36,183 bases of DNA from Sphingomonas elodea ATCC 31461 (GCF_000226955.1 NZ_AGFU01000071.1:1-36183), one strand, 5' to 3'; positions 7,882-15,996 are shown, counted from the stretch's first letter. A program made the numbers and translations. Notes: generated by a model not told the origin, from the sequence alone.

Positions 7882-8820
7882 TCAGCCGATCCGGGCGAAC
7901 ACCTCGCGCAGCCAGGCTTCGGTTTCGGCTGCATGTGTCACCGGCAGCATGTGCCCGCCCTCGATCAGCGTAAGCGTGGCGCCGGGAATCTCCGCGGCCG
8001 TCCGCTCGCCGTGCAGCGCCGGGTCGAGCACCGTGTCGCCCCGCCCGTAGAGGATCGCGACCGGAAGCCGCAGCGCGCCATAGTGCGGCACCAGCGCCCG
8101 CATCGCATCGCGCGCCATCCGCACCTCGAAGCTGCCCATCTGGTAGGCGCGCGACCGCGCCGCCAACGCGCCGCCCCCGGCGGTGGCGAAGTCCGCCGGC
8201 ACCGGATCGGGCGCGAACACCGAAGCGGCGTTGCGGGGGCCGAACGCGACCGCCATCGGCACCGCGATCGTCCAGGCGAGCGTCTCGCGCACCGCTGGCG
8301 GCGCCATCAGCCCGCGGAACACCGCCGGGGGATTTTCCACCACCTGCGTCAGCGGCGCGATCAACGCGAGGGCACCGGGCACCTCCGGGTGCCCCACGCC
8401 CAGCGCCAGCGCTACCGCGCCACCCATCGAGTGGCCGACAACCAGCGGCTTTTCCAGCCGCAAGCTCTCGATCAGTTCGGCGATCATCCGCGCCTGACCG
8501 GCAAGATCGGGCCGCGCGCCGGTGAGGTGCGAATGCCCCCAGCCCGGCCGGTCGACCAGGATCACCCGGCGGTCCTGCGCAAGATGCCGGGTCAGCGAAT
8601 GGCTGAAGTTGCGCAACTGCCCCATCAGCCCGTGAATCATCACGATCGCTGGCCCCGCCGCGTCCTGCGGCCCCAGCTCGACGACATGCAGCCGCGCACC
8701 CGCGACATTGACGAAACGCCCGTCGGCGGGCACCATCTCCTCGGCCTTGCGCCCCGCCCAGGCCGACCATCCGGCCAGCCCGAGAACGCCCACGCCTGCC
8801 AGTCCGAACGGTATCAGCAT
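7882..8820 (-). CDS. Alpha/beta hydrolase with N-terminal membrane anchor
   Basis: This is a 312-residue alpha/beta hydrolase. A hydrophobic N-terminus (LIPFGLAGVGVLGLAGWSAW) looks like a signal anchor. The oxyanion segment is IHGLMGQLRNF, the nucleophile elbow GHSMGG, the acid LYGRGDTVLD and the histidine EGGHMLP, so the full triad is present. A variable cap domain lies between the elbow and the acid. The substrate is unknown; esters or lactones are possible. ATG 8820 follows GGGGAGGGG. The gene lies 52 bp after the Atm1-type exporter gene on the same strand and ends 2 bp from the convergent thioredoxin gene. A TATACC box at 8850-8845 could be its own -10. Confidence 0.87.
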   Translation of the reverse strand: MLIPFGLAGVGVLGLAGWSAWAGRKAEEMVPADGRFVNVAGARLHVVELGPQDAAGPAIVMIHGLMGQLRNFSHSLTRHLAQDRRVILVDRPGWGHSHLTGARPDLAGQARMIAELIESLRLEKPLVVGHSMGGAVALALGVGHPEVPGALALIAPLTQVVENPPAVFRGLMAPPAVRETLAWTIAVPMAVAFGPRNAASVFAPDPVPADFATAGGGALAARSRAYQMGSFEVRMARDAMRALVPHYGALRLPVAILYGRGDTVLDPALHGERTAAEIPGATLTLIEGGHMLPVTHAAETEAWLREVFARIG

Positions 8821-8844
8821 CTGCCCCTCCCCTGTTGCACGAAC

Positions 8845-8850
8845 GGTATA
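8845..8850 (-). promoter_or_regulatory. Possible -10 box for the alpha/beta hydrolase gene
   Basis: On the minus strand the gap between the exporter gene and the hydrolase gene contains TATACC (GGTATA on the plus strand), 24 bp before the hydrolase ATG, in an otherwise GC-rich stretch. No convincing -35 box is seen at 16-18 bp, so this is a weak call. The hydrolase may simply be co-transcribed with the exporter. Confidence 0.25.
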
Positions 8851-8872
8851 ACCGGTCGCGCGGGGAAAGGCT

Positions 8873-10693
8873 TCACTCTGCGACGGGCGTCTCGCCTTCC
8901 TCGCGCTCCTGCGCCTGGCGTGCCCACATTTCGGCGTAGATCCCGCCTTCACGCAGCAGCTCGGCATGGGTGCCCTGCTCGACCACACGGCCTGCTTCCA
9001 GCACGATGATGCGGTCGGCATGGACCACCGTCGACAGGCGGTGGGCGATGACGATCGTGGTGCGACCCCGCTCGATCGACTCGAGCGTCGCCTGGATGTC
9101 CGCCTCGGTGCGGCTGTCGAGCGCGCTGGTCGCCTCATCGAGAATCAGAATGGGTGGGTTTTTCACCAGCGTGCGGGCGATCGCCACGCGCTGCTTCTCG
9201 CCGCCCGAAAGCTTGAGGCCGCGCTCGCCCACCCGCGTGTCGAGCCCTTGCGGCAGCGCCTGGATGAAGTTCGCGATCGAGGCGCCGCGCACCGCCTCGG
9301 CGATCTCCTCGGGCGTGGCACCTTCGCGGCCATAGGCGATGTTGTAGCCGATCGTCTCGTTGAACAGCACCGTGTCCTGCGGCACGATGCCGATCGCGGC
9401 GCGCAGGCTGGTTTGGGTGACCGCTCGAATGTCCTGCCCGTCGATGGTGATGCGGCCGCCGGTGACGTCGTAGAAGCGGTACATCAGCCGCGCGAGCGTC
9501 GACTTGCCCGCCCCCGACGGCCCGACCACCGCGACGGTGGCGCCCGCCGGAATGTCGAGGTCAATGCCCTTGAGGATCTGGCGATCGGCATCATAGCCGA
9601 ACTGCACGCCCTCGAAGCGCACATGCCCCTGCTGCACCGCGAGCGGCTGCGCGTCCGCGGCGTCCTTCACCTCGGCGCCGGTATCGAGCAGGTCGAACAT
9701 CGCGCCCATGTCGATCACGCCCTGGCGGATCGTGCGATAGACCCAGCCGAGCATGTCGAGCGGGCGGAACAGCTGGCTGAGCAGCGTCGACACCAGCACT
9801 ACGTCACCTGGCGTGAAGCGGCCCGTCGACCAGCCGAACACCACCAGCGCCATGCCGGCGGCGAGCATCAGGTTGGTGATCACCGCCTGGCCGATATTGA
9901 CCCACGCGAGCGAATTCTCGCTGGTCACGGCGGCGTTCATGTACGCCGTCATCGCCTTGTCGTAGCGGGCACTCTCACGGGCTTCGGCGTTGAAATACTT
10001 CACCGTTTCGAAGTTGAGCAGCGAATCGACGGCGTGGGCCACGGCGCCGGTGTCGAGGTCGTTCATCTGCTCGCGCAGCTTGGAACGCCAGTCGGTCACC
10101 CAGCGGGTGAAGGCGATGTAGATCACCACCATCGCCAGCGTGCCCGCGACCAGCCACCAGCCGAAGCGCGTGCCGAAGATGCCGAGCACCATGCAGAGCT
10201 CGAGGATGGTCGGGGCGATGTTGAACAGCAGGAAATAGAGCATCGTGTCGATGCTCTTGGTGCCGCGCTCGACCACCTTGGTCACCGCGCCGGTGCGGCG
10301 GTTGAGGTGGAAGCGCAAGGACAGCTGGTGGAGATGCCGGAACACGTCCGAGGCGAGCCGGCGGGTCGCGTCCTGCCCCACCCGCTCGAATACCGCGTTG
10401 CGGAGGTTGTCGAACAACACCGTGCCCAACCGCGCCGCGGCATAACCGGTGACCAGCGCCACGATCAGCCACACCGCGTCGCGCGGACCGGAGGCCATCC
10501 GGTCGATCGCGCCCTGGAGCGCGAACGGCGCGCCATAGACCTGCACCAGCTTCGAGCAGAGCACGAGCAACAGCGCGAGCACGATCCGCACCCGCAGCCC
10601 CGGCGCATGGCGCGGCCACAGATACGGCAGGAAGCGCTTCATCGTGCCGAGCATGGGCCGGTCGAGCGTGGCGGACGAGGTTTCGGGAGGCAT
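8873..10693 (-). CDS. atm1: Atm1-type ABC exporter (glutathione-conjugate / heavy-metal stress exporter)
   Basis: This 606-residue half-transporter fuses six membrane helices with an ATPase domain. Motifs are Walker A GPSGAGKST, signature LSGGEKQRVAIARTL, Walker B ILILDEATSALD and the H-loop IAHRLSTV. It begins MPPETSS and continues with TMKRFLPYLWP, and shares long blocks (FERVGQDATR, RRTGAVTKVVERGTKSID) with my memory of Novosphingobium aromaticivorans Atm1, a homodimer exporting oxidised glutathione and metal-glutathione conjugates; mitochondrial Atm1/ABCB7 is its relative. ATG 10693 was chosen over an upstream in-frame start because of that MPPET match and AGGG upstream. The hydrolase gene follows on the same strand. 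Substrate assignment is by family. Confidence 0.92.
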   Translation of the reverse strand: MPPETSSATLDRPMLGTMKRFLPYLWPRHAPGLRVRIVLALLLVLCSKLVQVYGAPFALQGAIDRMASGPRDAVWLIVALVTGYAAARLGTVLFDNLRNAVFERVGQDATRRLASDVFRHLHQLSLRFHLNRRTGAVTKVVERGTKSIDTMLYFLLFNIAPTILELCMVLGIFGTRFGWWLVAGTLAMVVIYIAFTRWVTDWRSKLREQMNDLDTGAVAHAVDSLLNFETVKYFNAEARESARYDKAMTAYMNAAVTSENSLAWVNIGQAVITNLMLAAGMALVVFGWSTGRFTPGDVVLVSTLLSQLFRPLDMLGWVYRTIRQGVIDMGAMFDLLDTGAEVKDAADAQPLAVQQGHVRFEGVQFGYDADRQILKGIDLDIPAGATVAVVGPSGAGKSTLARLMYRFYDVTGGRITIDGQDIRAVTQTSLRAAIGIVPQDTVLFNETIGYNIAYGREGATPEEIAEAVRGASIANFIQALPQGLDTRVGERGLKLSGGEKQRVAIARTLVKNPPILILDEATSALDSRTEADIQATLESIERGRTTIVIAHRLSTVVHADRIIVLEAGRVVEQGTHAELLREGGIYAEMWARQAQEREEGETPVAE

Positions 10694-10783
10694 CCGCCCT
10701 AATCTGGGACGCAAGGCCACGCGACGCAACCACGGGAACAGCCCGGAGGTCCGTCCGTTGATCGCGGCAGGAGGTCATGTGTC

Positions 10784-11020
10784 ATGGACCAACTGCTCTA
10801 TGTGCTGGCGATCATGGGCTGCAGCGACGATGCGCAGGCCTGCCGCCAGGTCCGCCTGGAACCCGCCCGCTATACGTCGCAGGTCGCCTGCCAGGAAGCC
10901 ATGGAAGGCGCGCTTCGTCGCGCCACCGATGTCGACTATCCCGTCGTGCAGGCCGCCTGCCAGCGGCAGAGTGAGCGGCTGGTGTCGCGCGGGGCGCAGC
11001 GGCCGGTGACCGGGGGCTGA
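10784..11020 (+). CDS. Small four-cysteine protein of unknown function
   Basis: This 78-residue protein starts with a hydrophobic run (MDQLLYVLAIMGC) and has four cysteines, at about 13, 20, 36 and 59, spaced as if for two disulfides. A strong AGGAGG (10769-10774) lies 9 nt before ATG 10784. Another ATG at 10777 opens a different frame whose translation is rich in Pro, Arg and Gly and looks spurious. The gene is divergent from the exporter gene and followed by a REPIN-like repeat. I recognise no domain. I have a recollection of similar short proteins in sphingomonads but cannot verify it. Confidence 0.7.
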   Translation: MDQLLYVLAIMGCSDDAQACRQVRLEPARYTSQVACQEAMEGALRRATDVDYPVVQAACQRQSERLVSRGAQRPVTGG

Positions 11021-11035
11021 GGCCCACCCCGGGAC

Positions 11036-11131
11036 CGTCATCCCGGCGAAAGCCGGGATCCATTCGCCACTACGTCGCAGCAAGAATGGCTGCGGAGACC
11101 CCAATGGATTCCGGCTTTCGCCGGAATGACA
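11036..11131. repeat. REPIN-like paired palindrome, copy 2 (96 bp)
   Basis: It has the same orientation and length as copy 1. The left palindrome is ATCCCGGC-GAAA-GCCGGGAT and the right ATTCCGGC-TTTC-GCCGGAAT. The flanks CCATTCGCCACTACGT and CCCCAATGG are shared with copy 1, while the central ~25 bases differ (cgcagcaagaatggctgcgg here). It lies between the small four-cysteine gene (+) and tyrC (-), again at a convergent junction. Confidence 0.85.
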
Positions 11132-11141
11132 GCCTGGGGGA

Positions 11142-12050
11142 CTATTCGTGCGACCGCCCGAAGTCCGGCCGCGCATCGTCCTGCCCCTGGTCGATGATCG
11201 AGCGGCGGATCGCGCGCGTACGGGTGAACAGCTCGAACAGCTCGTCGCCCTTGCCCCAGCGGATCGCGCGCTGGAGTGCGGTCAGGTCCTCGGTGAAGCG
11301 CTGGAGCATGTCGAGCACCGCCTCGCGGTTGCTCAGGAACACGTCGCGCCACATCGTCGGGTCGGACGCGGCGATGCGGGTGAAGTCGCGGAAGCCGCCC
11401 GCAGAATATTTGATCACCTCGGACTGGGTGACTTCCTCCAGGTCCGAGGCGGTGCCGACGATCGTGTAGGCGATCAGGTGGGGCAGATGGCTGGTCACCG
11501 CCAGCACGCGGTCGTGATGCCCCGGCTCCATCAGCTCGACATTCGCGCCGAGCCGCCGCCAGAATTCGCTCACCCGCTCGACCGCCAGCGGATCGCTGCC
11601 CTCGGGGGGCGTGACGATGCACCAGCGATGGTGGAACAGCGAGGCAAAGCCGGCGGTGGGGCCGCTATTCTCGGTGCCCGCCACCGGATGGGCGGGAATG
11701 AAGGTGGCGTTCGGCAGGGCTTCGCGCACCGCCTCGATCACGCTGAGCTTGGACGAGCCGACATCGCTGACGATCGCGTCGGCGGGCAGGTCGGCGGCGA
11801 ACTCCGCCGCCACCGCGCCCATCGCCCCCACCGGCACGCAGAGGATGACGAGGTCGGCATCGATCACCGAGGTGCCCGCGCTGTCCGCGACGTCGTCGCA
11901 CAGCTCGATCGCCACCGCCGTCTCGCGCACGGCGGGGTCGGCGTCATAGCCGGTCACCCGCACGCTCGGCATGTGCTGGCGGATGCCGCGGGCGATCGAC
12001 GAGCCGATCAGCCCGAGGCCGAGGATGGTGACGCGCGCGAAGGGCTGCAT
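11142..12050 (-). CDS. tyrC: Prephenate/arogenate (cyclohexadienyl) dehydrogenase
   Basis: This 302-residue NAD(P)-dependent dehydrogenase of tyrosine synthesis oxidatively decarboxylates prephenate or arogenate. The N-terminal Rossmann motif is VTILGLGLIGSSIARG. The family motifs VSDVGSSKLSVIEAV, FIPAHPVAGTENSGP (catalytic His) and ELMEPGHHDRVLAVTSHLPH follow. There is no fused chorismate mutase or ACT domain, consistent with the compact cyclohexadienyl type known from Zymomonas (tyrC). Its ATG overlaps the hisC stop (TGATG), so the pair is co-translated. Whether arogenate or prephenate is preferred cannot be read from the sequence. Confidence 0.92.
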   Translation of the reverse strand: MQPFARVTILGLGLIGSSIARGIRQHMPSVRVTGYDADPAVRETAVAIELCDDVADSAGTSVIDADLVILCVPVGAMGAVAAEFAADLPADAIVSDVGSSKLSVIEAVREALPNATFIPAHPVAGTENSGPTAGFASLFHHRWCIVTPPEGSDPLAVERVSEFWRRLGANVELMEPGHHDRVLAVTSHLPHLIAYTIVGTASDLEEVTQSEVIKYSAGGFRDFTRIAASDPTMWRDVFLSNREAVLDMLQRFTEDLTALQRAIRWGKGDELFELFTRTRAIRRSIIDQGQDDARPDFGRSHE

Positions 12051-13144
12051 CAGGCGCCGAGCAAGCGGCGCAGCGAGGCTGCCACGCCCTTGATCTCTTC
12101 CTCGGTGCCGATGGTGATGCGCAAGCCATGGGGCAGGCCCTGGCCCGGCAGCCAGCGGACGATATAGCCGTCCTCCATGAGGTGCTTGTAGGCCTGTTCG
12201 CCGGTCACCTCGCCCTCGAACAGGACGAGCTGGAAGTTCGCCTTGGACGGCACCGCGCGGACGCCCTTGTTGCCCATGCTGGCGATCTCGTCGGCGAACC
12301 ACTGGCGCCACTGCGCATTGTGCGCGCGGCTGTGCGCGACGAAGTCCTTGTCGCCCAGTGCGGCGATCGCGGCGCGGCCGGCGCCGATGCTGAACGCGAA
12401 CGGCGCGCGGATGCGGTGCATCGCCGCGATGATGTCGGGGTGCGCATAGCCCCAGCCGACCCGCTCCGAGGCGAGGCCGAAGATCTTGGAGAAGGTGCGC
12501 GTCACCAGCACGTTGGGCTGGGTGCGGGCGAGTTCCAGCCCGCCGTCATCATCCTCGGAATCGAGATATTCGGTATAGGCCTGGTCGAGCACCAGCAGCA
12601 CGCTTTTGGGCAGTGCCGCGTGCAGGCGGGCGATCTCCTCGCGCGCCGTGTACGTGCCCGTGGGATTGTTCGGGTTGGCGAGGAAGACGATTCTGGTCTT
12701 GTCGGTCACGCAGGCGAGGATCGCGTCGACATCGGTCGCATAGTCGCGATCGGGCGCCACCACCGGCGTCGCGCCGACCCGCCGGGCGGCGATGTCGTAC
12801 ACCGCGAAGCCGTAGCGGACATAGATGATCTCGTCGCCCACCCCGGCGAACGCGCCGGCGGCAAGGTGCAGCACCTCGTCCGAGCCGGTGCCGTAGACGA
12901 TCCGCTCGGGCTCCACCCCGTAATGCGCGCCCAGCGCCTCGCGCAGCGCGACGGCGCCGGCGTCGGGATAGCGCTCCAGTTCGGTCGCGGCGGCGGCATA
13001 GGCGTCGCGCGCGGCCTGGGGCGTGCCGAAGGGGTTCTCGTTCGACGAGAGCTTGGCGGCGGGCTTGCCCGAATCGGTGGTGGCGCGGCCCGGGACATAG
13101 GGGGCGATGGCCATCACCCAGGGCTTGGGGACGGGTGCGTTCAT
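12050..13144 (-). CDS. hisC: Histidinol-phosphate / aromatic aminotransferase
   Basis: This 364-residue class I/II PLP aminotransferase has the HisC pattern: an N-terminal LSSNENPFGTP, the VYGTGSDEVLHLAAGAF PLP-binding region, LANPNNPTGT, and the PLP-lysine motif TRTFSKIFGLASERVGW. HisC converts imidazole-acetol phosphate to histidinol phosphate. Family members next to tyrC are known to be broad-specificity and also transaminate aromatic keto acids, as described for the Zymomonas hisH-tyrC pair. ATG 13144 begins MNAPVPKPWVM, and the frame further upstream runs into the metX promoter region. It is divergent from metX by 91 bp and overlaps tyrC by 1 bp. Confidence 0.92.
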   Translation of the reverse strand: MNAPVPKPWVMAIAPYVPGRATTDSGKPAAKLSSNENPFGTPQAARDAYAAAATELERYPDAGAVALREALGAHYGVEPERIVYGTGSDEVLHLAAGAFAGVGDEIIYVRYGFAVYDIAARRVGATPVVAPDRDYATDVDAILACVTDKTRIVFLANPNNPTGTYTAREEIARLHAALPKSVLLVLDQAYTEYLDSEDDDGGLELARTQPNVLVTRTFSKIFGLASERVGWGYAHPDIIAAMHRIRAPFAFSIGAGRAAIAALGDKDFVAHSRAHNAQWRQWFADEIASMGNKGVRAVPSKANFQLVLFEGEVTGEQAYKHLMEDGYIVRWLPGQGLPHGLRITIGTEEEIKGVAASLRRLLGA

Positions 13145-13199
13145 GGGCCGGGGGATTGGCGGAATGGCGGGCGATTGGCAAGCCGTGCGGCGGGGAAGC

Positions 13200-13228
13200 T
13201 TGAACGCGACGGCCCCAGCGCCTAACCG
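13200..13228 (+). promoter_or_regulatory. Candidate metX promoter giving a leaderless transcript
   Basis: TTGAAC at 13200-13205 is followed 17 bp later by TAACCG at 13223-13228. A start point about 7 bp downstream would fall at the ATG of metX (13236). There is no purine-rich ribosome site before that ATG, which fits a leaderless mRNA. The -10 box is a poor match, so the call is tentative. Confidence 0.3.
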
Positions 13229-13235
13229 CCTCTGA

Positions 13236-14360
13236 ATGTCCGATGATCCGCGTTTCGGCCTTCGCCGCTCGGTAACGCTGCCGGGGCCGCTGCGCCTCGA
13301 CGGCGGCGTGCTGTTCTCGCCGGTCGACATCGCCTACGAGACCTATGGCACGCTGAACAGCGACGCCAGCAACGCCATCCTCGTCTGCCATGCGCTCACC
13401 GGCGACCAGCATCTCGCCTCCGAACATCCCGTCACCGGCAAGCCCGGCTGGTGGGCACGCATGGTCGGGCCGGGCAAGCCGATCGATACGAACCGCTGGT
13501 TCGTCGTCTGCTCGAACGTGCTCGGCAGCTGCCTCGGCTCCTCGGGCCCGGCGACGATCAACCCGGCGACCGGCCAGCCCTGGGGCATGCACTTCCCCGT
13601 CATCACCATCCGCGACATGGTGCGGGCGCAGGCGATGCTGCTCGACCATCTCGGCATCGACCGCCTCTTCGCGGTGGTCGGCGGGTCGATGGGCGGCATG
13701 CAGGCGCTGAGCTGGGCGGCGACCTTCCCTGAGCGGGTGCGCGCCGCGGTGGTGATCGCCTCGGCCGCCCGCCATTCGGCGCAGAACATCGCCTTCCACG
13801 AAGTCGGCCGCCAGGCGATCATGGCCGACCCGAAATGGCGCGGCGGCGCCTATTACGAGGCGCAGGATCCGCCCGCCGCCGGGCTCGCGGTCGCGCGGAT
13901 GGCGGCGCACATCACCTACCTGTCGGAAGCTGGCCTCACCGCCAAGTTCGGCCGCAAGCTCCAGGGCCGGGAAGCCAAGACCTTCGGCTTCGACGCCGAT
14001 TTCCAGGTGGAAAGCTATCTGCGCCACCAGGGGCTGGCGTTCGTCGACCGGTTCGACGCCAACTCCTACCTCTACATTACGCGAGCCCTGGATTATTTCG
14101 ATCTGGCCGAGGAGCATGGCGGCCTGCTCGCCAACGCCTTCCGAAGCTCGCAGGCGCGGTTCTGCGTGGTGAGCTTCGATACCGACTGGCTGTATCCCAC
14201 CGCCGAATCGCGCAGCATCGCGCATGCGCTCAACGCCGCGGGCGCGCCGGCCAGCTTCGTCGAGCTGAGTTCGCCCTTCGGCCATGACGCCTTCCTGCTG
14301 GAGAGCCCGGAGCTGGACCGCGTGATCGGCGGCTTCCTCGCCGCGGGAGAACGGCAATGA
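13236..14360 (+). CDS. metX: Homoserine O-acetyltransferase
   Basis: This 374-residue alpha/beta-hydrolase-fold enzyme acylates homoserine, the first committed step of methionine synthesis. The nucleophile lies in GGSMGGMQ (Ser151), the acid in FDTDWLYP (Asp317) and the histidine in FGHDAFLLE (His350), so the triad is complete. The family segments [16 protein letters not shown] and [12 protein letters not shown] are present. Some MetX-like enzymes use succinyl-CoA, so acetyl versus succinyl specificity is by family convention. ATG 13236 lacks a clear ribosome site. The stop overlaps the metW ATG (ATGA), giving the metX-metW pair typical of many proteobacteria. Confidence 0.95.
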   Translation: MSDDPRFGLRRSVTLPGPLRLDGGVLFSPVDIAYETYGTLNSDASNAILVCHALTGDQHLASEHPVTGKPGWWARMVGPGKPIDTNRWFVVCSNVLGSCLGSSGPATINPATGQPWGMHFPVITIRDMVRAQAMLLDHLGIDRLFAVVGGSMGGMQALSWAATFPERVRAAVVIASAARHSAQNIAFHEVGRQAIMADPKWRGGAYYEAQDPPAAGLAVARMAAHITYLSEAGLTAKFGRKLQGREAKTFGFDADFQVESYLRHQGLAFVDRFDANSYLYITRALDYFDLAEEHGGLLANAFRSSQARFCVVSFDTDWLYPTAESRSIAHALNAAGAPASFVELSSPFGHDAFLLESPELDRVIGGFLAAGERQ

Positions 14361-14950
14361 CGCTTCGTCCCGACCTCGCGATCATCGCCGCCCATGTGAA
14401 TCGCGGCGCGCGCATCCTCGATGTCGGCTGCGGCGACGGCGCGCTGATGGCGGCGCTGCGCGACCAGCAGGGCTGCGATGCGCGTGGGCTGGAGCTCGAT
14501 CCGGTCAACGTCGCGGCGGCCGTGGGCCAGGGCCTGTCGGTGATCCAGGGCGACGCCGATACCGACCTTGCCGACTATCCCGACGACAGCTTCGACTATG
14601 CCATCCTCAGCCAGACGCTGCAGACCACGCGGCGCCCCGACTGGGTGCTGGAGCAGCTGCTGCGGATCGGCCGCCACGCCTTCGTCTCCTTCCCCAATTT
14701 CGCGCATTGGCGGGTGCGCGCGTCGCTGCTGTTCGGGGGCCGCATGCCGGTAACAAGGCTGCTGCCGATCGCCTGGTATGCGACGCCGAACATCCACCAC
14801 GTCACGATCGACGATTTCCGCGCGCTGGTGAAAGAGCGCGGCATCGCCATCGAGGGTGCGTGGTTCCTTTCCGGCGATCAGCAGACCGGCTCCGGCATGG
14901 CCAATCTGCTCGCCGAACACGCCGTCTTCCTGTTGAAGGCCGACCGATGA
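14357..14950 (+). CDS. metW: Methionine biosynthesis protein MetW
   Basis: This is a 197-residue SAM-dependent methyltransferase-fold protein. The SAM loop is [14 protein letters not shown], followed by the acidic residue in RGLELDP and the [16 protein letters not shown] segment characteristic of MetW. MetW works with MetX; in other proteobacteria it is needed for full homoserine acylation, though its chemistry is less well defined. It overlaps metX by 4 bp upstream and the pirin gene by 4 bp downstream, so all three are translated as one unit. Confidence 0.93.
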   Translation: MTLRPDLAIIAAHVNRGARILDVGCGDGALMAALRDQQGCDARGLELDPVNVAAAVGQGLSVIQGDADTDLADYPDDSFDYAILSQTLQTTRRPDWVLEQLLRIGRHAFVSFPNFAHWRVRASLLFGGRMPVTRLLPIAWYATPNIHHVTIDDFRALVKERGIAIEGAWFLSGDQQTGSGMANLLAEHAVFLLKADR

Positions 14951-15810
14951 CCGACGTCACCCTGCTTTCGACGCACGCCGCGTACCGCGACGATATCGGC
15001 GATCTCGTCACCCGCCGCCCGGTGCCGGGTCCGGGGCTGGAACAGATCGGCGCGTTCCTGTTCCTCAACCATCACGGCCCGCAGACCTACCCGCAAAACA
15101 ATCGCGGCCTGCCGTTCGGCCCGCATCCGCATCGCGGCTTCGAGACGGTGACGTTCATCCTCGAAGGCTCGCTCGCGCACACCGATTCGGCCGGGCATGA
15201 GAGCATCATCCGCGCCGGCGGCGTCCAGTGGATGACCGCCGGGCGCGGCATCGTCCATGCCGAGGTTTCGCCCGCCGAGTTCAAGCGCGACGGCGGGCCG
15301 ATGGAGATCCTCCAGCTCTGGGTGAACCTGCCGAGCCGGCTCAAGATGACCGCGCCGCGCTATGTCGGGCTGCAAGCGGAGGCGTTTCCGGGCGTTCCGG
15401 CGGACGAGGGGGCGACGGTTCACCTCGTCTCGGGCGATTTGGGCGGGCGCACGGGCCCGATCGAGTCGCTGACCGGCGTGTTCCTGTGCTGGGCAGAGCT
15501 TGCGGCCGGCGCCACGCTGCGCTTCGACGGCCTGAGCGACCGTGACCTGTTTCTCTATACGGTTCGGGGGAGCGTGAAGGTCGGCGATCGCAGCCTGCGC
15601 AACTGGCATCTGGCGAGCCTGTCCGCCGGCGACACGCTGACGCTCACCGCCGACGAACCCGCGCTGGTCCTGTTCGGCCATGCCGCACCGATTCCCGAGC
15701 CGGTGGTCGCGCACGGCCCCTTCGTGATGAACACGGTGCAGGAAATCCACCAGGCCTATGCCGATTATCAGCGCGGGGCTTTCGGCGTGGCGGAGATCGT
15801 GGCGGGCTAA
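14947..15810 (+). CDS. Pirin family protein
   Basis: This 287-residue bicupin protein has the pirin metal-binding pattern in the N-terminal cupin: FGPHPHRGFETVTFILEG supplies two histidines, and VQWMTAGRGIVHAEVSP the other His and Glu. The second cupin (from about residue 150) is the less conserved half. Bacterial pirins are reported as quercetinase-like dioxygenases or as modulators of partner enzymes; neither can be assigned here. Its ATG overlaps the metW stop, tying it to the methionine genes. The start upstream of this ATG is only the shadow of metW. Confidence 0.88.
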   Translation: MTDVTLLSTHAAYRDDIGDLVTRRPVPGPGLEQIGAFLFLNHHGPQTYPQNNRGLPFGPHPHRGFETVTFILEGSLAHTDSAGHESIIRAGGVQWMTAGRGIVHAEVSPAEFKRDGGPMEILQLWVNLPSRLKMTAPRYVGLQAEAFPGVPADEGATVHLVSGDLGGRTGPIESLTGVFLCWAELAAGATLRFDGLSDRDLFLYTVRGSVKVGDRSLRNWHLASLSAGDTLTLTADEPALVLFGHAAPIPEPVVAHGPFVMNTVQEIHQAYADYQRGAFGVAEIVAG

Positions 15811-15834
15811 CCAGCCCAGCCTCGACCTACAAAT

Positions 15835-15930
15835 CGTCATTCCGGCGAAAGCCGGAATCGATTGGGGTCGCCATAGCAGCAGGCGCTACAAACGAGTGGC
15901 GTCTGGATCCCGGCTTTCGTCGGGATGACA
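15835..15930. repeat. REPIN-like paired palindrome, copy 3 (96 bp, inverted)
   Basis: It is the same element as copies 1 and 2 but in the opposite orientation: the ATTCCGGC palindrome comes first (15839-15858) and the ATCCCGGC one last, with one stem mismatch (TTTCGTCGGGAT). The inner flanks ATTGGGGTCGCC and GAGTGGCG are reverse complements of the other copies' flanks. A further half-unit (ggccgggatgaca) follows at about 15937-15949. It lies between the pirin gene (+) and the phosphomannomutase gene (-). Confidence 0.82.
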
Positions 15931-15957
15931 GAAGTAGGCCGGGATGACAAAAGAAGT

Positions 15958-15990
15958 AGGGGCCGCCCGCCAGTGCAGCGGGCGGCCCCT
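15958..15990 (-). terminator. Strong intrinsic terminator of the phosphomannomutase gene
   Basis: Bases 15958-15970 pair perfectly with 15978-15990, forming a 13-bp GC-rich stem with a 7-nt loop. It starts 6 bp beyond the stop of the minus-strand phosphomannomutase gene. On that strand the stem is followed by ACTTCTTTTG, a T-rich tail, so it fits a rho-independent terminator for that gene. In the other direction it may also stop transcripts coming from the pirin gene. Confidence 0.8.
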
Positions 15991-15996
15991 GGCACC

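Noticed and set aside
10777-10974. Alternative ORF starting at ATG 10777
   Set aside because: It overlaps the 78-residue gene in another frame, reads as Pro/Arg/Gly-rich sequence and sits only 2 nt from the AGGAGG, whereas ATG 10784 has a normal 9-nt spacing.
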